Translations under genes and position numbers: made by a program
Shown: one piece after another, positions 1 through 13,350 of the stretch
Layout of the letters: the number at the start of each line of letters is the position of its first letter
Position numbering within the stretch: the stretch's first letter is position 1
Notes under the pieces: generated by a model
What the model was told of the DNA's origin: nothing
Database searches by the model: none
What the model saw: the letters and a program-made list of their open reading frames with translations, nothing else
NCBI RefSeq assembly: GCF_003945595.2
Contig: NW_024104118.1
Coordinates: 744,001-808,000 of the forward strand
DNA length: 64,000 bases
Source of the DNA: Pipra filicauda
Lineage: Eukaryota > Chordata > Aves > Passeriformes > Pipridae
Reading direction: 5' to 3'

Positions 1-2859
1 TGGAGCTCAGCCATGGGCAGGCCTCTTTTTGGGGGGGTGGTGGTCCCTTAGGGATCTGAGTGCTGCCCTGTGATGGGTGCAGCTCCCATGGTAACTTCCA
101 GCCAGCATTCCACCTGCTCTTCTCAGCCTGTTTTCCCCAGGAGACATCCCAGCAGTTTGGCATCTGGGGATCTTCTGCTGCTATGAGCTGAACCCCTGGT
201 TTTTGGCACAGCTGAGTCCCTGGAGTCACACCACCATGTCCACCCCATGGAGGGAGGTCTCCATGCACTTTGTGTTGCTGCAGCCTGTGAGGAAGGAGCC
301 GTGGCTGCTGCTGAGCTGCTTTGCTCTGCCAGCACTGGGACAAGGCTGTCCCGTGGCTGCCACTCCCTGGGGTGAGTGGCAGGCAGTGGCCCCATGGCAA
401 AGGGGTCATGTCCCTGCCCGTGCACCCTGCCTGCCCTTGGCACGGCTTTTGAGTGCTCTGTGAGTAATTCTGGAGTGCAGAAATCATTCTCCACACAAGC
501 ACCTCTCTCTCTTGCACAGCAGCAGCAGATGTTAGATGTCAGATGTCAGCTGTGGGCATGGGAGGACAGCGGGCGAGCTGCAGCCAGGGAACTGGGAGGA
601 TTTCCCCTACCAGCCAGGAGTACGGAGAACATTCCTGCCACCTGGGTACAGCCATCCCCCCCGACCAGACCCTGATGGGGCTGCCCACGGCCACCACGGA
701 GACATTTCAGGCAAACCACGAGCCCTTCTCTGTTGCAGACAGAGCAGCCTCAGTGTGCTCCCTTCGTGCTGCTGATTGACAGCAAAGACGCACGACCGCA
801 CATCTTGTTTTCAGCAGTCTGGGTGTTTGTGTTGGCAGAGCCTGGCTCATGCTAACGACAGGAGCTGCCTCTCACTGTCAGCAGTGGCTCTGCCGTCGCT
901 GAGCCTTTGCACACCCACCTCTTCCTCAGAGTTGCCAGCAGTTCTGCCAGCCTCTGCTCCTGGCACTGCTCGCATGGGCCACCCGCGGCCACAGTCCTGG
1001 CAGGCACCCACTCTCTGCCCTCTTGCAAGCACAGGTTTTGCCCCTCTTTTGATATAGCCCTGTTTCTCACTGTCCCCCTGCCATCATCCCTCTCCCACTG
1101 TCCTGGGGTGCTCCTCACGCACTGGGACGAAGGCTTAGTCTGCTTCCAACTGCACTTCTGAAGTCGTCTGCTTTAAATGCCGACAGCGTGTGAAGTGAGG
1201 AACCCTTGTGGGTTTGCTGCAGAGCTCCTGGGGGATGATGTGGTTTGTGCTAAGCAAGAGCTGGGAGTACAGGCTGAGTGGTCCCTCTGGGCTCTCTCAT
1301 CACTCTGTCTCCAAACTCCTTTTCTTGAGGAGCTCTGTGAGATGAGCCCTGCTCAGAGCAGCACTGCCCAGCCCATCAGCTGCAGCCTGTCAATCCTGCT
1401 CGCACTCCCAGAAACTCTCCAGGAGCTCTGAGGCTCCACCGACTGTGGCTGTAACCCCTGGGATGGGGCTGCCTGCCCAGACTCCTGCTGCATTTCCATC
1501 TGGGCCCCATTTAGCTGTTTCCAGTGTGGAACGGAGGTGCTGGATGAGAGCTGGACCTACTGAGCTGCAGCCACTGTCCCACCCTGTGTGAAGAGTGCAG
1601 GTTCCCAGTCCTGCCTTGGCTCCTGGCTATGCAGCCCCATGTCCATCCCTTGCAGTGCCCTGTCCTTCTGTTGCGCTGTCACCAGGAGACTCCCACCACG
1701 GGGCCAGAGAGCCTGCAGACTGCCACCAGGACTCAGCTTTGCCCACTGCTGCCATGCAGGGACCTGACAGCAGCGCAGTGCGAGAGGCTTGTGCCTCTGC
1801 CTTGGGATGACAGATGCTGCCATGCCACGGCGAAGCTTTCAGGCTCTGCCTGAGAGTGGTCAGGAGCGGAAGGAGCTCTTTCTGGCATTGCCAGAGAAGG
1901 GAGGTGAGGAGGAGGAGGAGGGCAGGCTGGAGCTGGGGTGCATCTGGGGACACGGGCTCAGGAGCAGGGCTGCGGGGAGGGGAGAGCAAGGTCTGCACGC
2001 TGCAGTGAGCCCGGGTGGCACGGGAGAGGAGCCTGGACCGATGTCTGTGTGTGTGCAAAGGTCATATGTTCATTGCATTTGCCTGACAACATGTCCATAT
2101 CACAGAATCACCTCTGAGGACCTCAAAATCACCCTCCCTGCCCCAGGGACAGCAGATAATAATGAGACATCTGTAGATGCTAAATGACTCAAATGAGAGC
2201 TTGGTTGCCAGCCTACTCCTCTCCTTCTTTCCTACAAGCACTAAAAAAATCCGAAGGGAGTTTTGCGGCTCCAAATCCAGCTCCAAGCCCATTCTCAGCC
2301 TGGCAGCAGAGAATTAGGTTAAGGCTCTTGGTCTCCAAAGGCCAGCGATGCAGGAGGAAACTTTGAGCCATGCCTGAGACCTCTCAGTAGCCCCAATGTG
2401 CCTTTTGGTTCTGTCATCAGAAATACACCAAAAAATGCTCCTCTTTGATGGAAAAATGTAAATAGAAATAGACTTCTGGAAATGTTTCTGCAGAAGTGAG
2501 GAGAAGTCACATTTCATCCCACTCCCACCTCCCTGGAGCCCTGGAAGCCTCTTGTGGTGTCAGAGCAGCTCTTGCACATGTAGCCCCTCTTGGGAGGTGT
2601 GTACCCACCTCTCTAGCAAATGCAATTACCACAGTGTGAAGCACGAACTTGTCTTCTCCGTGTGTGACTCTGGGCTGTATCACAGATTAAAAGATTTGTC
2701 TTTCCCCTTTATCCAGCGGGTGGGTCTCTGGTGGCTATTTCAATACCATTCCTCACATGGGCTCTGGGACAGCTGTGCTGAGGTTCTCGGTAAACTCAAT
2801 TACACCATGGTAATAGCATGGTATTGACTCAGGAGCCTCAGCAGCACAGGACTCTTGGC

Positions 2860-2990
2860 GTTTATTAGTTGTTTAATTACGTGGCACATCAGGCCAAAAT
2901 AATGTCATTAGCTAATTAGCCCGTGTTGGGGGTATTTGTAATTTTTGTTAAATGAATGTTAACATCAGTGAAAGGTGCCAGCTGGTAGCC
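2860..2990. promoter_or_regulatory. AT-rich island with homeobox sites (candidate enhancer)
   Basis: This AT-rich block in GC-rich flank has exact TAATTA at 2874-2879 and 2913-2918, close to ATTAG and TTTGTTAAATG words. Such islands near developmental brain genes are often conserved enhancers, but conservation was not measured here. Confidence 0.3.
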
Positions 2991-5617
2991 CAGGAGTTGG
3001 GGCTCCTTTAGTGCACAGAGCAGGTGGAGACTGACCCCAGCCTAGATGCTCCTTCACACCGTCCCTCTGTGGCATCTTCATGGGTGACCTACAAATAACA
3101 GCACCTACTCACAACACAGCTGGGGCCCCCAGCACCCTCCAAAGAGCTTCCTGTGGGCACGGCTGGGCCAAGCCCATGGCCAGAGTTTATTCAATAGCAG
3201 CATTTTCAGGATTTGAGGAGTAGTGCTGTGGTATTAGAAAGGACTGTCACGCAGCTCAGCCTGGACAGTGACCACACGCTGCCGGAGCCACCGTAAGTTA
3301 CCTGCCCCCGTGTCTGACACTGGCACCATCACGCACCACTGAACACACAGAGAAAGGAAAATAAGTGTTTGAATGCCAGTGGCATGTACTGCAGTTGTAA
3401 CCCACCAGAGGGGGTGACAGCAGCACAGCTGTAGGGCTGAACTGTCTAGTTGCACACCCGGCGCTGTTCCCACTGCCTGTTTGGTCCAGGAATTCACCCA
3501 GTTGCTCAGTGATGCTTACTCTTCCTCTCTGTGAGGGGCTGGGGAGGCAGAGCCCACGTGTCCCATGCAGGAGGCACTGCCAGGACTGCCAGCACACACA
3601 CCATCCCCATATCTGTGTGCAGGCAGCACTGCCTCCCTTCCCAGACTCCAGTATGGACACTTCTGGACTGGGACTGTGGGCTAGGGATCAGTCTGCAACA
3701 GGATACTCTCCTCCTTTCACCCTGGTGATGGTGCACAAAGTCGCAACATCCCAGTGGCTCACCTGGAGGTGGATGCAGGCTGCTGGCATGGAGATGGGGT
3801 GTGTAAATCCTGTGGGATAAGTCTCATGGGATTAGGAGATCTACAAGGCAGCTCTAGCTGTCTCACTGTGGTTTCAGTGGCTTTTCTCTGGAGGACGCAG
3901 CATTATGTGGGAGCACTGTGGGTAGGATGCTGCAGGATGTCCATCAGGGATGTTGTTATAATTAGTGTGTCTTGGCTGCTCTATCCCACCAGCACCAAAG
4001 ATTTGCAGCGCGATGGCTCCTGACTTATGCTGGTCCTTCTGCTGGCTGCTTTGGGCCTGCAATTCCCAGTGTTGTGTTGGCCCCACAAGCTTTTTACCAT
4101 TGTTTAGCCCAAGCAGGTCAGCTCTGGGCTTTACAAAATACATTTGATGTTCCTAAGGATTCCTTAAAGTCTTTCAGTCTGGCTGGGTCCATTCCAAACT
4201 CTGAAAAACTGCAGGCCCCTGCAGATGCTTTCATGTCCTTGAAGACAAGTTCTGCCGACTGGAGAACCTCCCTGGGGAGTCCATGCACTTCTGAGAGGTT
4301 CAAGAGTCCATAGAAAATAACTCCAAAATTAACCATGCAGTCCTCCCCCAAAGTCCTCAAAGGCACAAGTTCAGATGAATAAAATAAATTTGGAGTTAAT
4401 AGACCGCACTGAATTTGAAATACAACATTCCAAAAAAGGGAGGGGAAATAGAAGGCTCGTCCAATAGTTAGGAACTTTCCCCTTTTTCAAACTTCCTTAT
4501 CTCCCCAGTGCCTTAGCTGCTTAATTGGAGACTCTCTCAAATAGTTATGTTCCAGAATAGAGAATTCTTTGGTGGAAAGATGATTTATTTTTTTTTTAAG
4601 AAACATTAGGGAGAAACAAAATTAGGCTTGTAAGGAGAATGAGTTACATCCTTCTGCTGGCCATTGCTGGTGTGGTTCCACAGCACTGCTGTGAGATAAT
4701 CACCCCTTCTCCCATGCTCTGCCGCTCACCTTAATAACTCTCCCAGGATTTGATATAATGGTTTACATAACCTTTCTAAAGCATCCTGAATTCTGATGCC
4801 TCCAGCACTTAAATGTGACATTGAGTCAACTCTGAAGTACTTTACAGCTGGGTGATGCTGCTGGGGGCTATTGGAGATGATGAGTGGAAAAGTTTCACTT
4901 ACCAAGCTGAAGTGGGCAAGAACTTTTTACCAGCTGAGCCATGTAGCTGGAAGAAATCTCAGGGTCTCAAATCCTGAGCTGGAGGTGGGCTTCTCTCCCT
5001 GTGCCACCTGTGGATGTGTGTAGCACCAGGGTTCATCCAGAGCAGCACCTATGGACTTGGATTCATGCCACCTGTCTGCATGTGGCCTCTCTAGAGGTAC
5101 CTGCCTTGGAGCCCACCGGCTGGGTGACATTTATAGTCAGCAGGGAGAAAAAAAGGCACGTCCAGGCAAAATTCATCTGACCTTTCTCGGGCAGCCACCT
5201 TACAACGAGATTAGCCCTACCCCTGAGAGGCCTTTTCTCTCCATTAGTGATAGGGCAGCTCATCCAGCTTGTCCAGGGATGCAGGCTGCCTTCAGGCAGG
5301 AGCATCCCCCCAGCTCCCTGCTGAGCTGTAGGATTTGGGTACCTGCATGTCCTGTGCATGGCCAGGGAGGATGCTTTGCTCCTTCCTGGGGCACTGTGCA
5401 GAGTGCAAGCATGGGAGATGGGCAGCCTTGCTTCCTTCCAGCACCCTTCCCTCATGGGAGTCTGGCACGTGGCATTCACCAGCCCAACCAAAGGCTCAGA
5501 GGGTCGAGACAAAGATAGCTGTTTTCTGGTATCTGGGGCTGATTCTGTCGCCTTAAAATTCCTGCAGTAATTGCTGGTGTTGATTATATATGTAAATCTG
5601 TGTCTATAATAGTCTCT

Positions 5618-5680
5618 CTCTTATATATGTCTGTGTATATATATACGCAGGCACACGTAGATGTGTGTGTATCTAACATA
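5618..5680. repeat. Mixed TC/TA/TG microsatellite
   Basis: Alternating pyrimidine-purine sequence: TCTCTCT, TATATAT, GTGTATATATATA, then ATGTGTGTGTAT a little later. It is imperfect, so it is likely old and only moderately variable. Confidence 0.8.
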
Positions 5681-7529
5681 TGTGCTCTCAGCCCACACAA
5701 CATATGGGGCTCTGACAGCCTCAGGAGCATGCGTGATTCCTCAGCCCCGGCTTGCAGGGCACCCACGGAGAGGAGTGGGGTGACGTGCCCGCCTCAGCCA
5801 GCCTCATCCCAATGTGGCATCCTCCTCCCGGTCCTTCCAGGTGGGATTTTCACCCTGCACAGCGTGAACGTAATCTCAGCTGTGACCACTGTCCCCCCAA
5901 AAGGTGTATGGGGTGGTGGCACCCTCCAGTGCTCCCCAGGTTTTTGGGGTTTGGTCTTTGCTGAGGAGGTCAAGGCTTGTGAGGAGCCTTGCACAGCTCA
6001 GTTGGCCCAGTGCGGGTGGGTGTGATGGGATGTACCAGACTCCCGGTGCTTTGCTGTGGCTCATTCATTAGTTTGTATGTCTTAATAAATCAGGCTGATG
6101 CTCTGCCAGCAGGCATGAAACTCGGGCTGGGTTGCAGTGAAATGGGAAAGAGCCAGTGGAGGGCATACACAGGAACCCACCCTACACCTCTTGGGGCTTG
6201 TGCTACTCCAGATTCTAGGCCAAAGTCACTCAGAGAAGGAGCTTTTGGCTGTCCCTTTAACCCTGGTGTGAGACATGGCTGCAGAGATTCCCCAGGCCAG
6301 CGTCCAGCACCAGCACAAGTGCCCACGACATGGTGCTCCAGGTCTGCAGGCAGAGCAGGCTCTCTGGGGTGCTAGTGGCTGTCCAGTGCTCAAATCCCAC
6401 AGCAGCTGGGGGTGCTGCCTGACCCTGTTTCCCACCTCTGGAAAGGTCATCACGTGTCCCAGCTCCTTCTGTTTGCCAGTGTGAGTTCGTAAAAGAGATG
6501 CCAAGCGGGGCCCTGGCACTGTGATGTACTTGCATGGCTGGTCACAGTGAAGCAACATGATTCAGCTTTGTGATTTCCAGCCATGGCACGTTCAGAATTA
6601 GTCCAGAGGAGCAGAGCTGAGGGGAGCACAGGTCTGCAGAAGCACAAGGATGGGGAGGGAGGGTGTGCCCAGCTGAGAGTGGTCTCTGTACTGGCTGTGA
6701 GCTGACACGTCCTGCCAAAGCACAAGAAGCAGAGCAGGTAGCTGAGGAGAGGGCAGGTGTAAGGAAATTCAGGTGTGCAGCTGGGAAAGAGCCTTTCCAG
6801 AAGAGAGCTGTTGGTGTCAACGATGTTAGTAGTGTCACTGATGGAGAAATTCAATCACTACCAATGAAGGAAATATAATTGTCTTTCGAGGTACAGTAGG
6901 TTGTTGTCATTTTCCTATGACACACTCCATCAACTTTCAATTTCTAGTACAAAAGCCCTTCGTTCTTGCTCGGGCCTCTCTAATCTGTTGCAGTGAGCAC
7001 TCATGGCAGATGTGGCATGGGCTGGGGGAGTCATCTGGAACCAAAATGCCCAAATTATACCTGCCTGAGAGAAATACCCAGACCCTGTGGGGTGCAGGGG
7101 GTGCCAGAGGGAGGAAACCAATTTGGGTCAGCAGTCAGTGAAATATCTCATCCCCCTGAGCCCCGGCTTCTGTAAAACAAGAAAACCAAGTATGGTAAAG
7201 GGCTTACTTAGCTTGGATGGAGGGGATTGGGGTGACCCCTGGCACTAGTGTCCCTGGCAAGTTGGGCATGGGAAGCCTCAAACCCTCTGGGGCTGGAGGA
7301 TGCAGATTGAGTGCCATCACCCACTCTGGTGTTGGTGGTGGCAGAGAAGAGAGGAAGGGGAGAGTGTGTGGCAGCAACCTGGAGCAGAGGTGTGTGTGTG
7401 TGGGAGAGCCAGAGCTCAGCACCAAGCACTTCCCTGCCACTAGGTGAAATAAGAGGTGATTAGCAACATATCCTGGCATCCCAGCCATGGAGCCTTCTCC
7501 TCAGGCATTGGAAGAGGAAATATGTATTT

Positions 7530-7660
7530 AAAAACACTGCTCTAATGGAGAGAGGTAATGATGTGTTTTGAGGCAGAGATGGTATCATTCATAAAGCCCG
7601 TGCTGCTTAATTACATCAGCCCCATTTAAGAGAGAAATGATTTCCCAGTGAGTTTCTGGT
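7530..7660. promoter_or_regulatory. AT-rich island (candidate enhancer)
   Basis: TAATTA at 7608-7613 lies within TGCTTAATTACATCAG, next to GTATTTAAAAAC and CATTTAAGAGAG words. Composition differs from the flank. The regulatory role is inferred. Confidence 0.25.
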
Positions 7661-8279
7661 TTTTTTCCCTCTGTCCCACTGTATCTCACCATGGCTCCAG
7701 CTGTTTGTCAGGCTTTTTGGGATCTCTTCTCCAATCACAGCTTAAAGCTGGCTGCCAGCCCTGGGGACTGTAGACTGTCACTGTCACCAAGTGCCAGCCA
7801 CCCAGAGAAGCCCCAGAGGCTGAGGGGAGGCAGAACTGAGGGGATACCATCCTACCCTGACCCAGGGTGGGGTAGCAGGGGTAGTCCCTTGTTCTTTTGG
7901 GCAATAGTCAAGACTAGTTGACCCTATTTTCTTGCTGTCCTTGGCCACTAAATCTACATCCAGTATTCCCAGGGGCTGGGGAAAGCCTGCTCCCATGTGA
8001 GATGGAGGATGTCCCTGTTAGGCACACAGCCCTACTGCCCTTCCTGGGGACTCCTTGGGGACCCCAATATTTTCCTAGCAGGCTCTGGCACAGTGCTGTC
8101 TGCTGGTACCTGTGCCTGCTGCCACTCCTGCTGCCCTCTGGCCCCACAGGCTGGGGCTCCTCCTTCCAGAGAAAAGCTTTTCATGCTGCTTTTAAGCAGC
8201 CTTACCCCGTGGTGCTTTCCTTTCACCTGTCAGCTCTAGCCTGACGTTATTTGGGTAGAAGCAGAGGGGTGGGAGTTTA

Positions 8280-8600
8280 GAGAGGCAAATTTGTGCTTTT
8301 TTTTTATTCCTTGCATTCATGAGACATTTCAAGTGACACACAGAGACAATAATGTATCACTCAGCCCGAGTACAGCTTCAATGGTTTAAAAATATGCTCC
8401 TGAACTTTCCACCCCTATTCATGCACAGGCACCATCCCTTTGGGGTCTGCACTTTGGCAAGAACAAGCAAGGAGTTAAGCAGCTCGGCAAGACGAGCTAT
8501 TTATGGCTGTTGCAAGCTCCCTGCTCTGCTCCCATACCCCATTCAATCCTCTAATTATCTGCAGTTGTTTCATGCTGTGTCTCACCACACGTTCTCTGGG
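8280..8600. promoter_or_regulatory. AT-rich island (candidate enhancer)
   Basis: It contains a T run at about 8299-8307, GAGCTATTTATGG at about 8493 and TAATTA at 8552-8557 in CTCTAATTATCTGC. It has no coding features. A regulatory role is a guess from composition and motifs. Confidence 0.25.
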
Positions 8601-10863
8601 GGAAACCACTGGGGCTTTGCCAGCTGATGAGGAGCGGGTGGGAAGGGGGAAGACTCTGCCACACACGCTGACACGGCCTGGGGAAACAAGGGATGCTGTG
8701 AGGTTGCTTGTCTGTGGATTGTGGGGAGACCAGGGCAAGGCCACGGGACCTTCTGGACGAGGAAGCAGAGCTTACTAGAGCAACGCCCCCAGTGGGAGTT
8801 ACCCGTGGGCAGGAGGACGTAGCAACAGAAGGTGCACAGAGACTTCCCTCATCACTCGGTTCAGTTCCCTGTGTCCCCAAGCCCTCCTTGTGAAATGGAG
8901 CCCAGAAGCTGCAAAGCCAACATGTGAGAGGGCAGAAGGCAGGAGGGACCCTGGGGCTTGCCAGCCCTTGACATTGCTGCCCTCCAGACAGCACTGTTTC
9001 TCTACAGCACTGCCAACTTCGGAGAAGAGAGTGGCTGTTGCCAGGATTATGAGCCCCTTGTTGCTCCCCTGGCAAGCCCAACCAGCTGCAGAGTTGCTGC
9101 AGGATAACATGAAAGCTGCCCTTCCACCTCTGTAAAACCCTGTGAAGATGTTGCTCCGGCATCATAAGAATTTTAGTTAGTCTTTCAGTAAGTTAACCAA
9201 ACAAGGAAAGAAACGAGAAACAAGAATAATCTCTGGTGCCTGGAACTGTGTAGCTGTTTCATTAAATCAGCTCTGTGAGTGTCCTTGGTGCAGCAGCCAC
9301 CCCCAGCATTTCACGTGCCCAAGACCCACTCTCAGCACCTTTTCTGGCCCTTATGAACAGTGACAAAGTGGTCTGGGGGAGGCCAGTCAGGACTAGCACC
9401 CTGTATCCCCTTCACACTGCAGGATGAATGGGCACTGCGAGGACTGAAGGGGACAAACACTCCTCTGCCCACCCAGAGACTGGACAGCACCAGGGGGAAT
9501 CTGTACAGATCCTTTTAGGCACCAGCTCCAATACTTCCACTACCTGCATCTGCAGTTGGTGCCGTCGGATTGGTAAGAGGTGGGGGCAGTTGCTGATTAC
9601 TCTGGTCCCAGATAAGTTGCTCATGGGAACTGAGATGCCCAGATTCTTTGTATGGGTGTACCAGGCATGCAGGGCTGTTACCTTCCCTACCTATATCTAC
9701 CCATGTCTCTTCTTCTTCCTCCAATCCTCTGCCTTGCACTTCCCTTCTGGCTTATCCTGGCCAGCACTGGTGATCATGGGTCTCCTGGGTCCTTCTTCCC
9801 ATGTGAGCTGTAGACCAGCTCTGTGCAGGAATGGCAGAGAGAGCAGGAATGTCTCCCCCCTTTGCCCTCCTCAGACTGGATCAAGGGTCATTTACTCTTA
9901 GGGTAGATGCACATTGGACCCCTGGGAACTGCTCTCAGACCCAAGAGCTTTTACAGACACACATACATCCACATGGGTGAATTACCTGACCTGTGCCTCT
10001 CCTGTCATTTGAGCCCTTGGAGCCACCCACTGTGCTCCCAGCCTGCTCTCAAGCCCATCAGCAGGGCAGGGAGGCTGTGGCCAAGCCCCTGTGTGGTCCC
10101 AGCAGGCAGCAGAGGCAGCACACATCCCCTCCATCTGCCACAGCATCCGTGGGCACGGGCAGCCCCTGCACCACACACCTGGGCTCGGGGAGCCAGCCTG
10201 TGCCCTCCATCTGCTCTGTCTGTGGGGAGTGGGGCTGAGGCACAGGTACCCCTGCAGCAGCTCAGTTCAGCTCTGGGTAAAGGCAGAGCCCTAGCAGGTC
10301 CTGCCCATGGAGGTTTAGATGCTGGAAGGGCTCCTCTGCACAGACCCAGTGCAGCAGGATTTTGGGGTTCAGCACCAAGAGAGCAAGGGGACCCTTCCCC
10401 TGGAAGCCCTGTTTGGTAGGTGCTGACGTGGTGCCAGGGGCCTTTGCCATGGGGCCATTGCTGTGGAGTGGGGAGTGCTGCCCGGAGCCAGAGGGTCCCC
10501 CTCCTTCCCAGCTCCACGCTGCACACATTTGATGTATTCTCACCTGATTAGTGGATTTGAAATACAGCCTTTGGCTTCGAGACCCAAAATAGATGTCTGG
10601 TTGTCTTTACTCCACCGGAGGCTCCTTAGTATGTAAACCCTCCCCAAAACGGTGCAGCACCGTGCTTCCCAAGGAATGGCACCTCTGGGATCCCGGCTTT
10701 CTGGGGGATCCCCACCCTGGCTCTGGATCAGCAGTATCCTGCTAAGCAGGGACAGCCATGCCCTCCTCCACCGGGCTTCCCAGGCCCTGCTTGCAGCTGT
10801 GGCATAGGGGTGCAGTGGGGGTCCTGGCACAGCTCCCCTGTGACAGGCTCGTGTTAGGGACAC

Positions 10864-10915
10864 TGCTCTGCTGAGGGGAGCAGCATCCCTGCTCTGCTGA
10901 GGGGAGCAGCATCCC
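10864..10915. repeat. Perfect 26-bp tandem duplication
   Basis: Two identical copies at 10864-10889 and 10890-10915, each TGCTCTGCTGAGGGGAGCAG followed by CATCCC. Perfect identity suggests a recent duplication, possibly polymorphic. Confidence 0.95.
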
Positions 10916-11299
10916 TCCTCCACTCCCCCCTTCCTTCCCCTGTGCTACACGGAACCCAGCAGGTTTCTAGGGAGACACTAGGGCCAGCGGGCAATGACAT
11001 TTGTTTTGGCACTTACACTGTCACCACCAAAAAAACCCAAAAAATAGCTGCCTCTAGGGAAGAGCTGGGCCCGGTGACATTCACTTCATCTTACAGCAAC
11101 TAATGCATCCGGCAGCATCCCCGGGAACCGCGCGCTCTGCCAGGATAAACGAGCCCTGTGCTGCCCGCAGAGCTGTGGTGGCAGAGCTGCCTCCCAGGCC
11201 ATCCTGGTGCTGCTGGGCCACTGCACCGGGCACCAGCTGGGCTCAGGGCAGGACCTCTCCGCTCTCCGGGGGTCAGGGACACCCCGTGCTGCAGAGAGC

Positions 11300-11490
11300 A
11301 GGGAGTGGATGTTCGTTAAGTGACACTAATTGCTTGATACTTTTGCAGCGTTCCCTACCTTGTAAAGATTGAGTCAAATACCAGCGCCCGAGGAACCGCC
11401 TCTATTAAACTGATGTTCATTAGAGCTGACTTGGTGCTACCTCATTAAGCTGCAGTAATTGAAGGAGTTAATTGATTATCAATAGTTTGA
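11300..11490. promoter_or_regulatory. AT-rich island with homeodomain words (candidate enhancer)
   Basis: Dense short motifs include GACACTAATTGC, TTCATTAGAGC, CTCATTAAGC, GCAGTAATTG and GTTAATTGATTATCAATAG. The last contains a small ATTGAT/ATCAAT palindrome. It lies about 7 kb upstream of the LINGO1 CpG island. Confidence 0.35.
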
Positions 11491-12639
11491 GTTCCCTCTT
11501 CCCATGCCCGCAAGGCCCTGCTGGGTCTTCTTCAGGGGCCAACATTCATCATGTGGCTCAGACGTGCCTCACTGCTGGCAATTGCAGCTTGGGTTGCTCC
11601 GTGCATCCCCATCTCTGTGCTGTGCCCGTCGGGATGCTGGCACTCCTGGCAACGTTTTCCACGTGGGTCCTTTGCGTTGCAGATTATTCACCCAGATCTG
11701 GCACTAGCTCAAAACTGTTTAAAATACTTCTGATGGCTCCCCTTTCTGTAGCTGTTCTTTAATGCATATGTATTATATTTGGAGAGGGTGTGTGGGGGGG
11801 TTCAGTGACTCTCTTCTGGGTGTGAAAGCAAAAGCAGAGCCTCCGAACCAGCTGCTCCCCGAGCAGCTCCATCCCGCAGTGCAGGGGTGTGGGGCACAGC
11901 CTGGCAGGGGGGCCCGGCTGCCCAGCGGAGGCTGTGTGGGTGGCTCGCACTCTGGTTTTCCTGTGCGTGGGTCCTCGGGCTGACTCCCTTGCGTAGACAC
12001 GTGCTGCCTGACTCAGTCGCATCTCTGCTGTTTTTAGAGGTGGCCTCTCACACCCTGCCTCACTCAGCAAAAAACAGGGAGATGCTGTGCTTCCCCCAGC
12101 CAGCCTGAAACCACATCCCCTGCACTCAAGAGCAGTGAGTCCTGGTCCTGGGCTGCTGGAAATGGGGCAAACGTGGGTGTTGCAATGAGAGGACCCTCCT
12201 GGCAGAGACTGGTCTGTACTCAACCCTCCTGCCATGGAGATCTCTGCCTCCTGCCTGTCCTGCCCTAAGGGTCCACCTTCACACTTGCCCTCCTGCTGGC
12301 AGTAGAGTGCTCAGAGCATCCTCAGGTACTCCCACGAGCTGATGTCCCTTTGCTGCACCCAGAGGACCACAGGTGACATGAAGGTGATGACGCTGCCGCA
12401 GGCAAGCCAAGAATCCTCTCCACACCTCCATCCTCACCCCTCTCAGGCCTCTATGGAGGGCACAAGCAGGTCTCAGAAAGCCAGAGGGTGGGGTTGCCAC
12501 AGGCCACTATCTGCTGCCAGATTGTTTGAGGTGAGTGCCATTGCCCTGCCCCGGCTCAGGCACTGTGCTGCATCACAGGTGACAGCAGACTGCGAGAGGG
12601 GAGACAGACAAGCCAGGAGGAAACTGTTGCTCCCCACCT

Positions 12640-12900
12640 TCGTTAGTTTTAACTAACGAGCTGTTTATAGGAGTGACATGACACCTGCTTTCCTCTTTAT
12701 AAATTCAATAATTTATGAAAGGTATTAAAGGCAAAACAGCCTCCTGGATAAAGCCTGTGATGCGTGCACGCTGGGTATTAGCCAGACGGGACAATGAGCT
12801 ACACTTGAATGACACATGAAGATATTTACCCTCTCCCTCTATAAATTATTAAGGGGCTTTTTTTGCACGTAATTACATGAGCTTTTATGTTTCTCACTCC
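12640..12900. promoter_or_regulatory. AT-rich island (candidate enhancer)
   Basis: The block starts with the palindrome at 12641. It continues with TATAAATTCAATAATTTATG, ATTAAAGG and TATAAATTATTAAGG words, and has TAATTA at 12870-12875. It is a long composition anomaly in the upstream flank, with no repeat signature recognised. Confidence 0.35.
12641..12658. repeat. Short inverted repeat
   Basis: CGTTAGTT and AACTAACG face each other across a TT loop, forming a perfect 8-bp-arm palindrome-like element at the edge of an AT-rich island. Confidence 0.85.
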
Positions 12901-13189
12901 CTGCTTTTAATCCTTTTTGGAAAGGCGCCAGTCTCTTATAACAGGAGCTGAGCAAACAGCAAATGCTATGGCTGGGTTTGGGGTCGAGTTTGGGGTCGCT
13001 GCCGATGCCAGAGCTGCAGGAGAGGGCACAGCTGTGAGCCCATCCCACTCGGCATGTGCCACTGCTGGGCTCTCCCTGCACACCGCTGCAGGGTGGGGCT
13101 GGGACAGGGTTTGGCCCCAGCATGAGGTGCTTTTCCTCCAGCCGGGGTTTAGGGAGGTGGCCATGGGAAAGAGCAAAGCAGGCTCCAGT

Positions 13190-13350
13190 GTTTTAAACAC
13201 TCTCCAACTGTGCATGTAAATCAATTATATGCAGATGTAATTGGGCATGCAAATGTCACTAGGAGACTGTTTACATGTGCAGTGTGCATTAGGGGACCAC
13301 GTATGTGTGCAAAGAAACACTGAGGGTATTAGTAATAATTTCACCCTGAG
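13190..13350. promoter_or_regulatory. Octamer-bearing island (candidate enhancer)
   Basis: An exact POU octamer ATGCAAAT at 13247-13254 follows CATGTAAATCAATTATATGC and GATGTAATTGG. The spacing of several POU/homeobox-like words within 60 bases resembles neural enhancers. Confidence 0.3.

Noticed and set aside
2095..2150. CACAGAATCACCTCTGAGGA, resembling a CR1 tail
   Set aside because: Only a dozen bases fit, and the TTGGAAAAGACC and TCCAACC words expected next are missing.
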